From a virus: 39,288 bases of DNA. Below are positions 28,764-37,886 of the stretch, piece by piece (the stretch's first letter is position 1; every line of letters begins with the position of its first letter). Location of the stretch: positions 1-39,288 of the IMG/VR virus record IMGVR_UViG_3300046375_000045. One strand, 5' to 3'. Below the pieces are notes generated by a model. That model was given only the letters and a program-made list of their open reading frames with translations, was not told the DNA's origin and made no database searches. A program made the position numbers and the translations under genes.

Positions 28764-29111
28764 ATGTTGGAGCGAATTTCCATTGGTTGGGTATGGCTGG
28801 AGCGGACGCTCAACCTGATCATTGACGGGATAAACCAGCAAAAGCCGATCGCTTCCAGCACGATTGCCGTTGAAGAATCGCCCAACGGCACGCTCTTGAA
28901 AGTTATTCCGATCCAACAAGGGCCATCTGGCTCCTCGTCTCCGAGCGGAGGTGGCGCCGGTGGGGCTAAAACAATCTGGCCGCCTGGGGTCGGCTGGCAG
29001 CCGATGACGGTGATTGATACCAGCTCCGGGAGTTGTGTCACAGAATACATTTGGTACTGGGGCACAAGGCCGACTGGCACTCAAACACCGCCGCCACCCA
29101 ATCCAAAATGA
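28764..29111 (+). CDS. Hypothetical distal tail protein, 115 residues
   Basis: ATG 28764 is set by TGAGG six bases upstream; the longer TTG start lacks support. MLERISIGWVWLERTLNLII then a Gly/Ser-rich hinge (SGSSSPSGGGAGG) and a C-terminal segment rich in Trp and Pro (YIWYWGTRPTGTQTPPPPNP). The hinge suggests a flexible linker between two tail parts. Confidence 0.6.
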   Translation: MLERISIGWVWLERTLNLIIDGINQQKPIASSTIAVEESPNGTLLKVIPIQQGPSGSSSPSGGGAGGAKTIWPPGVGWQPMTVIDTSSGSCVTEYIWYWGTRPTGTQTPPPPNPK

Positions 29112-29494
29112 TTTACGCGCCAACCTACTGTCCGCTTTCGGCTTGTGACCCGTGCAAGCCCAAGCCGATTATTAAGAATGCCTATTTAACGGCAACGTTC
29201 TGGATTAATGGTGGCCAACCGGTGGTCGGGGTGGTCGCCAGTGATCCGCTTTTCCAGGAGTACAACGGACTGGTGATTAGCGCGCTCGTCACCTTTTATG
29301 TGGCTGGTCGAGCGGTCGCCTCGGTCTCGGGCAATTCCCCGCCCCAGTACGGATTTTTGCGCCCGACATTTTATATTCCGTTCCAGAACGTAGACATCCA
29401 GATTGACACCACCAAACCGGCCGTAGTGACCGCGATGGTTAGTTCTTCGATCGCGATGGATGCGTTTCATCTACCCCGAGTGGTTCTTTACTAG
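29108..29494 (+). CDS. Hypothetical tail protein, 128 residues
   Basis: ATGA overlap. Four Cys near the N-terminus (YAPTYCPLSACDPCKPKPII) could bind a metal; the rest is beta-rich (LVISALVTFYVAGRAVASVS; VVTAMVSSSIAMDAFHLPRV). Between the distal tail gene and the first fibre, probably an adaptor. No family known. Confidence 0.6.
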   Translation: MIYAPTYCPLSACDPCKPKPIIKNAYLTATFWINGGQPVVGVVASDPLFQEYNGLVISALVTFYVAGRAVASVSGNSPPQYGFLRPTFYIPFQNVDIQIDTTKPAVVTAMVSSSIAMDAFHLPRVVLY

Positions 29495-29506
29495 GAGAAA
29501 CATGCT

Positions 29507-32434
29507 GTGGTTATCGTTATTGATCTAGACTTGCAGCAGGCGGTGCAAGGATTCGGTTCGCGCCAACCGGCACCCGCTATCCAGGTAAAGAGCCAGGATA
29601 CGCCGACACTCTCGATCTATTTTGCCAAGGGCAACGTCAATTATGACCTGGGCGCATCGCCTGGGATCCGGTTTGGGGTGTTTGTTACCGGAAACCCGAA
29701 CGCGCTGGTTCAGTACACGAGTTTCTCCCGGCTACTGGATGCGCAATCTCGGGTTACTTACGTTGGGTACCCGAATTTTAATACGATCGAGATGGGCGCG
29801 GCGATCGGTAGTGCGGCGTCATTAAGTGCTGTTGCCGAGATCCGTTACCAGACCACCTTCGGAACCATTGCGCGTACGCTGGATATGCCGATCACGGTGA
29901 TGCGTTCGCTCCTATCCGAGATGAACCAGGACACGACGATCGCGGCGTTCACGGTGCCGGCGGTCAACGCCAATGTCACGGTTCGGATCAATAATACCGG
30001 CTGGCTGAGTGCTGGGCTGAACGTAACGATCGGAGGAGGCGCGGGCGCTTACCAGGTCGTTTCGATCACGAACTCGACCGACTTCGTTGCCCAGAACCTC
30101 GGCGGCGCTTCCAATGCCGCACCGGCCACGGTGATTGCAAGTGGATCAAGCGTCGGGATTACGCCGGCGCATGTGATTGCGACCTACCCGGACGCTTCGC
30201 TGCTCGAACTGATTACGCGAAAAGGCGTGGCGAGCGGGTACGCCGGGCTCAACTCGAGCGCGAAACTCATTGCGGCAGCTATTCCAGTCGACAACACGAC
30301 CATTAGTTTAAGCAGTGGCGGCAACCTGCAATCAGCGTCAATCGCGGCGAGCGTTGCCGCCAACTTCACGACCCCGGCCTCCGGTGGTACGGTTAATGTG
30401 ACCGTCAGCAGCTCGACTGGCTTTGTCGTTGGCCAGTGGGTGCGAATCCCGATTGCCGGTTATTACTCGGTGACCGCGGTACCGGACGGGACGCATGTCA
30501 CGCTCCAGAACCTTGGCGATCCCTGGAACGCCGGCAGCGGCACGACAATTACGAGCGGGGCGGCGATTCTACCTTGGAGCTCGCTGGGTGGAACTGGTGG
30601 CGGTGGCCCAGGCCAAAACGCTTTTAGCACCACGAGCGCCAATTTCACGGTGCCCGCGGTATCGGCAACGGTGCCGGTTACGATGGCGTCAACTGCGTGG
30701 CTCGGTGGCGCGGGCTACACGGTCTTTATCGCTGGTGCTGGGTACTATGCGGTCTCCTCGATTACGGACGCGACCCATGCGGTTCTGACCAATCTGGGCT
30801 ATCTCGCCACCAACGCAGCGCCGGGCACGGTGATCACTTCCGGCGCGATGGTGACTCCGGGCGGTATCGCGGGACCGTCTTCGGCTGGGACGCCTGGCGC
30901 GAACGCCTACGATGCGACGACGGCCAGTTTTACGGTGCCGGCAATTTCAACCAATGTGCCGGTGGCAATCGGGAACACTGCATGGCTCACCGTTGGGCAG
31001 GTAGTCGTAATCGCTGGCGCAGGCTCTTATCAGGTAGCCGCAATTACCAGCGCAACGGTTTTCAGCGCCACCAACCTAAACTACTCAGGCAACGCCACTG
31101 CAGGCGCAGTGATCGGCTCCGGCGCGCATGTGTCGCCCGGTGGCTTGATTGGACCAGCCGGGGCTGGTGGCGCGGGCCTGAACGCGTTCACCAACCTCCT
31201 AGCCAATTTTACGCAGCCGGCGGCGAACGCCAGCGTCACGATCAATGTTGGCACGACCTCGTGGATGGTGGTCGGTCAGGCCATCTTCATCTTGGGCGGC
31301 GGCTATTACACCGTGGGTTCGATTACCGATATCAACCATGCGGTGGTGACGAACCTGGGCTACAGTGGCAACGCGAGCTCCGGGGCGACGATCGCCAGCG
31401 GTGGCGGCGTATCCCCATCGGGCTTAAACGGCGCTGCCGGGGCGAATGCTTTCACCTCGACTACGGCCAGTTTTACCATGCCGACCAGCGGCTCGACGGT
31501 CACGGTCACGGTCGCCGCAACCTCGTGGATGGCGCAGGGGCAGAATCTGTTTATCCCGAGCGCAGGTTATTTGAGTGTGTCGGTGGTCACTGACGCGACG
31601 CATGTTGTCCTGACTAACAGTGGAACGACCGGGAATGCGGCGGCTGGCACGGTTGTAGTGAGTGGTGCGCAAGTGTCACCGGCTGGTTCAACCGGACCGA
31701 CTGGAGCCACTGGGCCGGCGGGAAGCGGTGGAGGAGGTGGCGGTGGTCTTCCCGGCCAAGGTTATTGGGACCCTGCCAACGGCTTTTTTTTCAGTGATGA
31801 TTTCAATTATCAAAGTTTTCCTACTCCTTATTTCCAGCAACAGCAGGCGGTCGTGCTCAATCCTGCTTATGGGCGGGACAGCGTTAAAAAGATTTTCGGT
31901 AGCCTACAGCTTTCGACCGGGGTTTCAGCTACTGGAACGGCGCTCGGTTACGGCTCAGTGCTGTCTGGTGATGGGACTATTATTTATGGATTGGGCCCAC
32001 TGACCTGGAAAACAAGGCTATTTTTTGAATCACCATTACCGGGGGTGGGGATCGGCTACGTCGCCAGAGCCGGCCTTTGGCAAGCACCTGGTGGCGCTTT
32101 TGCGTCCAACGTTCCGGTTCAAGGTTTTTTGTTTGAGTATTCTCCCGATAATAATGCCGGACAATGGCGTGTCGGTGTAGGTGCCGCTTCCATAACTTAT
32201 GCTAATACCACTTTAGCTGTGGCTGGTGATACGGCGTACAACCTTGAAATCGACATTAATACCGGTTGGACTCAGATAACCTTTATCATTAATGGAGTGA
32301 CGGTCGCCACGGTGACGACAGGAATTCCCACTTCAAAGGGCATTCCATGTTGGACGGCTACTGAAACCGGAACGACCACGGCGTTCCTGATCGCCTTGGA
32401 TAGTTGGTCGATTTATTATCCGTTTACGAGGTAA
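29507..32434 (+). CDS. Tail fibre built of six ~80-residue beta repeats with a jelly-roll tip
   Basis: 975 residues; AGGAG (29493-29497) nine bases before GTG 29507. An N-terminal attachment domain (about 1-140) is followed by repeats with the pattern 'FTxPA...V.V...T.W...G....I.GAG.Y.V..IT......L.NLG..GNA..GT.I.SG'. Six units start near residues 143, 283, 368, 468, 560 and 645. A short collagen-like [10 protein letters not shown] piece and a Gly run lead to an AT-richer C-terminal domain (about 755-975, FFFSDDFNYQSF ... FLIALDSWSIYYPF) like ConA-type lectin folds. It should carry a receptor-binding tip. Confidence 0.75.
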   Translation: MVIVIDLDLQQAVQGFGSRQPAPAIQVKSQDTPTLSIYFAKGNVNYDLGASPGIRFGVFVTGNPNALVQYTSFSRLLDAQSRVTYVGYPNFNTIEMGAAIGSAASLSAVAEIRYQTTFGTIARTLDMPITVMRSLLSEMNQDTTIAAFTVPAVNANVTVRINNTGWLSAGLNVTIGGGAGAYQVVSITNSTDFVAQNLGGASNAAPATVIASGSSVGITPAHVIATYPDASLLELITRKGVASGYAGLNSSAKLIAAAIPVDNTTISLSSGGNLQSASIAASVAANFTTPASGGTVNVTVSSSTGFVVGQWVRIPIAGYYSVTAVPDGTHVTLQNLGDPWNAGSGTTITSGAAILPWSSLGGTGGGGPGQNAFSTTSANFTVPAVSATVPVTMASTAWLGGAGYTVFIAGAGYYAVSSITDATHAVLTNLGYLATNAAPGTVITSGAMVTPGGIAGPSSAGTPGANAYDATTASFTVPAISTNVPVAIGNTAWLTVGQVVVIAGAGSYQVAAITSATVFSATNLNYSGNATAGAVIGSGAHVSPGGLIGPAGAGGAGLNAFTNLLANFTQPAANASVTINVGTTSWMVVGQAIFILGGGYYTVGSITDINHAVVTNLGYSGNASSGATIASGGGVSPSGLNGAAGANAFTSTTASFTMPTSGSTVTVTVAATSWMAQGQNLFIPSAGYLSVSVVTDATHVVLTNSGTTGNAAAGTVVVSGAQVSPAGSTGPTGATGPAGSGGGGGGGLPGQGYWDPANGFFFSDDFNYQSFPTPYFQQQQAVVLNPAYGRDSVKKIFGSLQLSTGVSATGTALGYGSVLSGDGTIIYGLGPLTWKTRLFFESPLPGVGIGYVARAGLWQAPGGAFASNVPVQGFLFEYSPDNNAGQWRVGVGAASITYANTTLAVAGDTAYNLEIDINTGWTQITFIINGVTVATVTTGIPTSKGIPCWTATETGTTTAFLIALDSWSIYYPFTR

Positions 32435-32438
32435 TTCC

Positions 32439-32858
32439 ATGACTACCGCCGATCCATACGCCATTACGATCCGGAACGCGTTCCAGGGCGCGCCGATCCC
32501 TTTCACTGTAACCTTTTGGGATACGCCGCCCGATCCCAACGCCGTGCCGCCGGTGGTCGGCGTCCCGCATGATATTTCTTCTTGGCATTTCATGTTTACC
32601 ATGAAAAAAGATCTCGACGATGCCGATACTGTGCCGCCGGCGGTTTACGTGCATGATTGGCTGATTGCGGCTGGAGCCGGTACAAACGGTAAAGCTTCCT
32701 GGACTGTGCCGGCGGCAACCATCAACTCGATCGAGGCCAAATTCCTTTATTATTGGGACCTGCGCGCAATCATCGTGACCGGTGATCCGAACGAGCTCAT
32801 TGCTGGAACCGTTTTTCTTAACCCGAGCGTTGGTCAACGGCTGGTACCTGTCACATGA
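32439..32858 (+). CDS. Baseplate upper-protein-like small tail protein (candidate)
   Basis: 139 residues. [39 protein letters not shown] and [20 protein letters not shown] followed by Y-W-D-L-R resemble BppU N-terminal and phage fibre-base folds that accept a polarised material description ('F.F.M.......DAD...'). It is placed between the two fibre genes, so a fibre-attachment role is likely. The next gene starts within its stop. Confidence 0.55.
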   Translation: MTTADPYAITIRNAFQGAPIPFTVTFWDTPPDPNAVPPVVGVPHDISSWHFMFTMKKDLDDADTVPPAVYVHDWLIAAGAGTNGKASWTVPAATINSIEAKFLYYWDLRAIIVTGDPNELIAGTVFLNPSVGQRLVPVT

Positions 32859-35800
32859 GCGTTCAAATAGATTGCACGGTTGATCTTGCGCCGACCCCGA
32901 TTGCGGTCACGCTGCTGCCGTCCTCGAGCATCGATGTCGCGCTTTATTCGGGTTCCCAGATCGATGTCAATTACGGGCACCAGGGCATTCAGGGACCGCC
33001 TGGGCCAACTGGGCCGCAAGGACCAACCGGCGTAACCGGGCCGCAAGGGCCGCAGGGACCGCCAGGCGGTGCAAGTGCGAACACGACTTTAAGCGCCGTT
33101 TTCACGATGCCCGCGGTCAATGCGACCGCTATTGCGCAAGTGGCTAATACCTCGGTCTTCGGTGTTGGGCTCATCGTCTACGTCGACCCGGTAGGCTATC
33201 TGAAAGTGACCGCAGTAGCGTCACCAAATCTTACTTTGCAGAACTTGGGTTACAGCGTTAACGAAGCGCCTGGTTCGACGGCACCGAGTGGCAATGCGTT
33301 GAGCGGCGTGGGGCCGCAGGGACCGCAAGGGCCTGCAGGACCGCAAGGCGCCCAAGGGCCGCAGGGGTTGCAGGGATCCCAGGGCATTCAAGGGCCGACT
33401 GGTTCGACGGGTTCACCGGGCGTTACGGGGCCGACCGGCCCAATTGGTCCGACCGGTCAAGGCTATACTTGGCGTGGCGCGTGGGTAAACACAACGGCTT
33501 ATGTGCCTTACGATACCGTTAGCCGTGCAGGCAGCTCTTATGTGTGCATCGTGCCGAGCACCGCTAATGATCCTAGTTTTGACACGACCCATTGGTCAGT
33601 GATCGCCCAGATTGGCGCGACTGGCGCGACCGGTACGCAAGGTCCGACGGGAGCCGCTGGTAGCCAAGGGCCTCAAGGCCCGAACGGTGCTACCGGGGCG
33701 ACGGGCGCGACTGGTCCAACCGGAAACACCGGGCCGCAAGGGCCGGCTGGCCCGACTGGCCAGGGGTACACTTGGCGCGGTGCGTGGGTCAATACAACGT
33801 CGTATCTGCCTTATGATACGGTCAGCCGTACCGGAAGTTCTTATGTCTGCATTTTAGCCAGCACAGCGAATGATCCGGCTTTTGACCAAACCCATTGGTC
33901 GCTTATCGCTCAGGTTGGCGCGACGGGGGCAACCGGGTCTCAAGGGCCAATGGGCAATACCGGTGCTCAAGGTCCGCAAGGCAATGCAGGGCCACAAGGT
34001 TCACAGGGTTTGACCGGATCCACTGGTCCACAGGGACCGCAAGGGCCGACGGGCGCCACCGGTAACACCGGGCCGATTGGTCCAGCGGGTCCAACCGGTC
34101 AAGGCTATACTTGGCGGGGTACCTGGGTAAACTCGACTGCTTATGTGCCCTACGATACAGTCAATCGATCGGGTAGCTCTTACGTCTGTATCCTTGCTAG
34201 CACAGCAAATGACCCAGCTTTTGACACCACCCATTGGTCAATCATTGCGCAAATTGGCAATCCTGGTCCGCAAGGCCCAGTTGGCGGGCAAGGTCCGACC
34301 GGGGCAACGGGTTCACAGGGTGCGACTGGTCCGCAGGGCGCTACTGGTGCGCAAGGGCCGACTGGTGCGACTGGGCCGCAGGGTCTTACGGGACCCCAGG
34401 GACCGGCTGGAGCTCAAGGCGTAGTTGGTCCAACCGGACCACAGGGGCCAATTGGGCCAACCGGACCGGTTGGAGCATCTCTGGTTATTAAGGGCACGGT
34501 GCCGACGGCAGCTGATTTGCCGACTACTGGTAATACCCAAGGCGATTTATGGATTGCGGCCGATACCGGACATGGCTGGGCGTGGCAGGGCAGTACCTGG
34601 GTCGATGTAGGTCCGGTTCAAGGGCCAAAGGGAGCGACCGGGGCAACTGGTCCGGCTGGCCCTACGGGACCAACCGGGGCGACCGGCGCGCAAGGTCCGG
34701 CCGGTGCGCAAGGGCCCGCTGGGTCAACTGGCGCGACCGGCGCGACTGGGCCCGTTGGATCACAAGGCGCTACGGGACCGCAAGGGGCAACTGGTGCGGC
34801 CGGCCAAGGCTATACTTGGCGAGGTGCATGGGCATCTGGAACAACTTATGCCCCCTACGATACCGTTAGCCGAAATGGAAGTTCGTATGTTAGCTTAACC
34901 ACCGCCAATGTGGGGAATGATCCAGCTACCGATCCGGGGACTCATTGGAATATAATTGCGCAAATAGGTGCAACCGGCCCAACGGGACCAACCGGTGCCA
35001 CCGGTCCCCAAGGTCCGGCAGGCCCGACGGCGGTCAGCACAAACGCCAACAACAAAGCAACCCTCGGCAGCGATTCGTTACTTCTGGTTCAAGGAACTGC
35101 TGCAGGCGTCGCGGCGACTACCCACGCGCAAACTGTCTCTGGCGACGATCCGCAGTTGACCAATACGCGTGTGCCAACAACTCACGGCTTGACTCATGCC
35201 GGCAATGGCAGTGACCCGGTCCCAGTCGCTACGACGACGGTAGCTGGCTTGGTGCCGGCAAAGCCGAACGCTGGAGTCAATGCGACGACTACGCAAGTCG
35301 TGATGGGCGATGATACGCGGTTGACCAATTCGCGAATGCCGACTGCGCACGCCACGACGCATCAGGCTGGCGGCTCGGACACGATTGCGCTTGATACGTT
35401 GGCGGCGCCTACCGATAACACGACGCTCAATGCCAGCACCTCGGCGCACGGGCTGATGCCGAAAGCCACCGGTTCAGCGAGCACCTTTTACGGCTCGGAC
35501 GCCACACAGAAAGCTGTTCCTTATTCGTCACTCTCGGGAACGCCGAGCACTTTCGCGCCCTCGGCGCACGAAACTAGCCACGTCACCGGCAGCGACCAGA
35601 TCCCATTGGCTAGCGCATCGACCAAAGGTCTCTTAAATCAGACCAGCGGCAACACGACCGATTTCATTGATGGCACCAACAACAGCCATCCTTTAAATCA
35701 ACCTGTGTTACTTGGTGAAACCGCGGCAGATTCGACTTTTACAAGTGGCATCATTGTTCCTCGCTATAAAACGCATCCGGATGCAATCTGGACACCCTAC

Positions 35801-36424
35801 GGCGTCTTCGATGATCATTTTGATAATCCTGTAAGTGGTACGCCCAATGCAAAATGGGTGCAATCGAACACTTCCGGGATGGTTTCATTAACTACCACTC
35901 AGGCCGGAAGCAAGCTTTGTATAGGTGGAGCGAGTCCGGCGGCGACTACTGCTTATTATCAAAATTTAGCAACTCAACAACTTCCAGCGCAAATCAATCA
36001 TACTGTTACTTTTAAAGCAGAATATTTTGGTTTAGCGTTAAATGCCGCAACGACTGCCAGTTCGAGCGGCGTAATTTTTTCATTGGCTTATGGATCTAAT
36101 GCCGGTGGTGTAAATGTTTTTATATATAGTTTTAAGAGTCCGAGTTTTGCATCGACTTACCTAGATATAAATTATGGAGCTAATTACGGTTCATACATCG
36201 AATATGTTTTAATGGGATGTCCAGCTTATTTCAGATTTGCTTATACAACTACCAATACGATTATTTCACTTTCTTTTGATGGCATTACTTGGTTTCCGAT
36301 TGCTACTATTACTGCCGCGCAATCGGGTTTTGGCACTAATGTGCCGACTCAATTTATTTTAGGCGTTCAGGTTAATAATCAATCTTTGGCTTGGGCGCAG
36401 GTTGATTGGATCAAACACGTGTAA
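32855..36424 (+). CDS. Collagen-like tail fibre with CBM5/12-like modules and a lectin-like tip
   Basis: 1189 residues. A short base domain (1-50) leads to Gly-X-Y tracts. One ~80-residue repeat of the type found in the previous fibre is inserted (about 72-150). Four modules of ~53 residues (near 203, 303, 416, 651) start [20 protein letters not shown] and end THWS(V/L/I)IAQIG, a CBM5/12 chitin-binding-like pattern; another insert (541-587) is different. From about 735 come H-x-H-rich fibre repeats ([20 protein letters not shown]). The AT-richer final 240 residues ([19 protein letters not shown]... VDWIKHV) look like a ConA-like jelly roll. Confidence 0.8.
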   Translation: MSVQIDCTVDLAPTPIAVTLLPSSSIDVALYSGSQIDVNYGHQGIQGPPGPTGPQGPTGVTGPQGPQGPPGGASANTTLSAVFTMPAVNATAIAQVANTSVFGVGLIVYVDPVGYLKVTAVASPNLTLQNLGYSVNEAPGSTAPSGNALSGVGPQGPQGPAGPQGAQGPQGLQGSQGIQGPTGSTGSPGVTGPTGPIGPTGQGYTWRGAWVNTTAYVPYDTVSRAGSSYVCIVPSTANDPSFDTTHWSVIAQIGATGATGTQGPTGAAGSQGPQGPNGATGATGATGPTGNTGPQGPAGPTGQGYTWRGAWVNTTSYLPYDTVSRTGSSYVCILASTANDPAFDQTHWSLIAQVGATGATGSQGPMGNTGAQGPQGNAGPQGSQGLTGSTGPQGPQGPTGATGNTGPIGPAGPTGQGYTWRGTWVNSTAYVPYDTVNRSGSSYVCILASTANDPAFDTTHWSIIAQIGNPGPQGPVGGQGPTGATGSQGATGPQGATGAQGPTGATGPQGLTGPQGPAGAQGVVGPTGPQGPIGPTGPVGASLVIKGTVPTAADLPTTGNTQGDLWIAADTGHGWAWQGSTWVDVGPVQGPKGATGATGPAGPTGPTGATGAQGPAGAQGPAGSTGATGATGPVGSQGATGPQGATGAAGQGYTWRGAWASGTTYAPYDTVSRNGSSYVSLTTANVGNDPATDPGTHWNIIAQIGATGPTGPTGATGPQGPAGPTAVSTNANNKATLGSDSLLLVQGTAAGVAATTHAQTVSGDDPQLTNTRVPTTHGLTHAGNGSDPVPVATTTVAGLVPAKPNAGVNATTTQVVMGDDTRLTNSRMPTAHATTHQAGGSDTIALDTLAAPTDNTTLNASTSAHGLMPKATGSASTFYGSDATQKAVPYSSLSGTPSTFAPSAHETSHVTGSDQIPLASASTKGLLNQTSGNTTDFIDGTNNSHPLNQPVLLGETAADSTFTSGIIVPRYKTHPDAIWTPYGVFDDHFDNPVSGTPNAKWVQSNTSGMVSLTTTQAGSKLCIGGASPAATTAYYQNLATQQLPAQINHTVTFKAEYFGLALNAATTASSSGVIFSLAYGSNAGGVNVFIYSFKSPSFASTYLDINYGANYGSYIEYVLMGCPAYFRFAYTTTNTIISLSFDGITWFPIATITAAQSGFGTNVPTQFILGVQVNNQSLAWAQVDWIKHV

Positions 36425-36430
36425 AACTCT

Positions 36431-36757
36431 ATGGCTACACTCATCGAACGATATGATTTGCAATATGGACACACCTTGTTGCGTCAACGGGTTCAAGTCG
36501 CGATTGAATCGGCGGCGTATGATGTCATCAATGAAGATCCTGCAACGGCCAATCACGCTAATCGGATTATCTGGGCTAATACGGCTTTAAATAATCCTGA
36601 AAGATTGACTGCAATCGAGATGTCGTTAGTGGTGCAAAATCCAGCCATTGCGGCGGCTGGAGACAATGCCACGGATGGTGATATTCAGTTTGTTGTCAAT
36701 GGGTTAGTTGATCCAATTGCAAACGGAATTGCAAACGGAGTCATTAAGGTTCAATGA
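36431..36757 (+). CDS. Hypothetical late protein, 108 residues
   Basis: ERYDLQYGHTLLRQRVQVAI ... NEDPATANHANRIIWANTAL and DIQFVVNGLVDPIANGIANG. Helical first half, polar second half. I have seen similar small proteins after phage fibre genes but know no function. No clear RBS; AT-rich like the end of the fibre gene. Confidence 0.65.
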   Translation: MATLIERYDLQYGHTLLRQRVQVAIESAAYDVINEDPATANHANRIIWANTALNNPERLTAIEMSLVVQNPAIAAAGDNATDGDIQFVVNGLVDPIANGIANGVIKVQ

Positions 36758-36799
36758 TTGCCAACTTTGTCGCCCATCCGGCGCCCGGAGCGTGAATCG

Positions 36800-37150
36800 A
36801 TGAGTGAAGAAGTGACAGAAAAAAAGAACGGGAACGGTATTGTAGCGTTGCTTACCACATTGGCTCGCAGTGGTGACAAGGCGATCCAGTTTGGAATTTT
36901 GGCATTGGTTGGCTTGAGCGGATTGGGAAATTGGTTGACTACGAATAACAATGCCAATGAAACCCGAACGCAGGTCAATGTAGCACGGGAACAAGCTTTT
37001 CGGGATCTGCGGGATTTGCATAACGCCCTAGACGATTTCGAAAAGCGGCAGAAAGCGGTGTTGGACGGGCTGCAGGTGAGCGCCCGCAACCAGCAACAGA
37101 TGCTGGATAATCAAGCGCGGATCCTATCCGAGATTCGGCAGGCGCACTAA
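36800..37150 (+). CDS. Single-span membrane protein with coiled coil, holin-like candidate
   Basis: 116 residues from ATG 36800. A short N-terminal helix (IVALLTTLARSGDKAIQFGI) runs into a membrane span (LALVGLSGLGNWL), then a long charged coiled coil (NVAREQAFRDLRDLHNALDD). Late position after the fibres suits a lysis or anchoring protein, possibly a second holin or spanin-like element. Family not recognised. Confidence 0.6.
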   Translation: MSEEVTEKKNGNGIVALLTTLARSGDKAIQFGILALVGLSGLGNWLTTNNNANETRTQVNVAREQAFRDLRDLHNALDDFEKRQKAVLDGLQVSARNQQQMLDNQARILSEIRQAH

Positions 37151-37176
37151 TAACTTATGACCTCTTCGTGTTTGCT

Positions 37177-37584
37177 TTATTGATTCTCTACGGTTGGGTC
37201 TGGCATGATCTGGACGTCGATGCCCATCTGAGCGAGTTCTTCGCGGATCTGGGCGGCGTCGCGTTTGAGGCCGTTGCGCTCGAGCCGGTGAATCGCCTTG
37301 GCGCAGCACCGCAGCGCCATCGCGACTTCGATGTGCTCCGGGTCGTGAATTGTCGGGCCGACGTGTTGGATAATCGCTTTGTCGAAGAACGCACGCGCCT
37401 CGCCACCGGGACCGTCTGAGCCTTCGATCACCAGAGCCGCGCTTGCAGCCAGCGCGTTGAGCGCCTCGAAACATCGATCGCGCGATACCGGGCCGCGCGT
37501 GTAATTGTCGCGGATCACAAGCAGAATTCCTCTGGCGATCTCCTCGATGCGAGCTCGATCCAGTTCCGGCAAATTTTCGCTCAT
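37177..37584 (-). CDS. Reverse-strand paralogue of the 3846 early protein
   Basis: 135 residues; on the reverse strand AAGAAGG precedes the ATG. Residues 8-75 (LDRARIEEIARGILLVIRDN ... GPVSRDRCFEALNALAASAA, FFDKAIIQ) are clearly homologous to the 77-residue early protein. A C-terminal extension (HDPEHIEVAMALRCCAKAIH ... LAQMGIDVQIMPDP) is absent there. Alone in leftward orientation between the late genes and attP, it is likely expressed in the prophage. Confidence 0.8.
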   Translation of the reverse strand: MSENLPELDRARIEEIARGILLVIRDNYTRGPVSRDRCFEALNALAASAALVIEGSDGPGGEARAFFDKAIIQHVGPTIHDPEHIEVAMALRCCAKAIHRLERNGLKRDAAQIREELAQMGIDVQIMPDPTVENQ

Positions 37585-37689
37585 CCTGTGCCTTCTTTAC
37601 GGTATCGCTACGCTCGATATCAATCGCAAATTTGGTCTGTTCAGCCTCAAAACTGCGTTATTTTTTGCGTTATTGGCAAAATTGCAAAT

Positions 37690-37828
37690 CTATAAGTACT
37701 TAAGCATAAAACACTTATAGAATTCATTCCTTCGCCCTCTCAAGGCCGGTACATGGGTTCAAATCCCATACGCGCTGCGCCCTTTTCGGTCTTCGTAAGT
37801 TCCTAAAAATCAAGGCGTTACACTTACG
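37690..37828. promoter_or_regulatory. Candidate integrase arm-type sites flanking attP
   Basis: CTATAAGT (37690-37697) and ACTTATAG (37713-37720) form an inverted pair left of the tRNA-like core; CGTAAGT (37794-37800) and ACTTACG (37822-37828) form another on the right. ACACTTATAG (37711-37720) and ACACTTACGG (37820-37829) share 8 of 10 bases. Such paired repeats on both sides of a core are typical of tyrosine-integrase arm sites. The gap 37585-37886 contains no gene. Confidence 0.5.
37734..37777 (+). other. attP: attP core: 3' half of a tRNA gene, probably tRNA-Glu(CTC)
   Basis: The segment reads as the anticodon loop CTCTCAA (37737-37743, anticodon CTC), 3' anticodon stem GGCCG, 4-base variable loop, T arm ATGGG-TTCAAAT-CCCAT (37753-37769), acceptor strand ACGCGCT (37770-37776) and discriminator G. 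Lengths fit a class I tRNA exactly. The 5' half is missing and the upstream stem is only partly complementary, so it is a fragment. Integration would rebuild an intact host tRNA. It lies 110 bases before int. Confidence 0.75.
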
Positions 37829-37886
37829 GCATTTTTCTCACTTGCGTCAAGAGAAACTTTTGATTTAGTTGAAATAAGAGGTTGTT

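Noticed and set aside
30697-31593. 298-codon forward frame inside the first fibre
   Set aside because: Arises from the shifted reading of Gly/Ala/Thr-rich repeat codons; Trp/Arg/Cys-rich with no start signal.
33400-34900. Regular repeats resembling a CRISPR array
   Set aside because: Periodicity is coding (Gly-X-Y and CBM modules) in one open frame; no constant repeat with unique spacers.
15977-37150. Mu-like transposable phage with contractile tail
   Set aside because: Head proteins are Mu-like, but there is no MuA/MuB, no Mu ends, no sheath and no contractile baseplate set.
37734-37777. Complete tRNA gene
   Set aside because: Only the 3' half is present; the D arm and 5' acceptor strand are missing.
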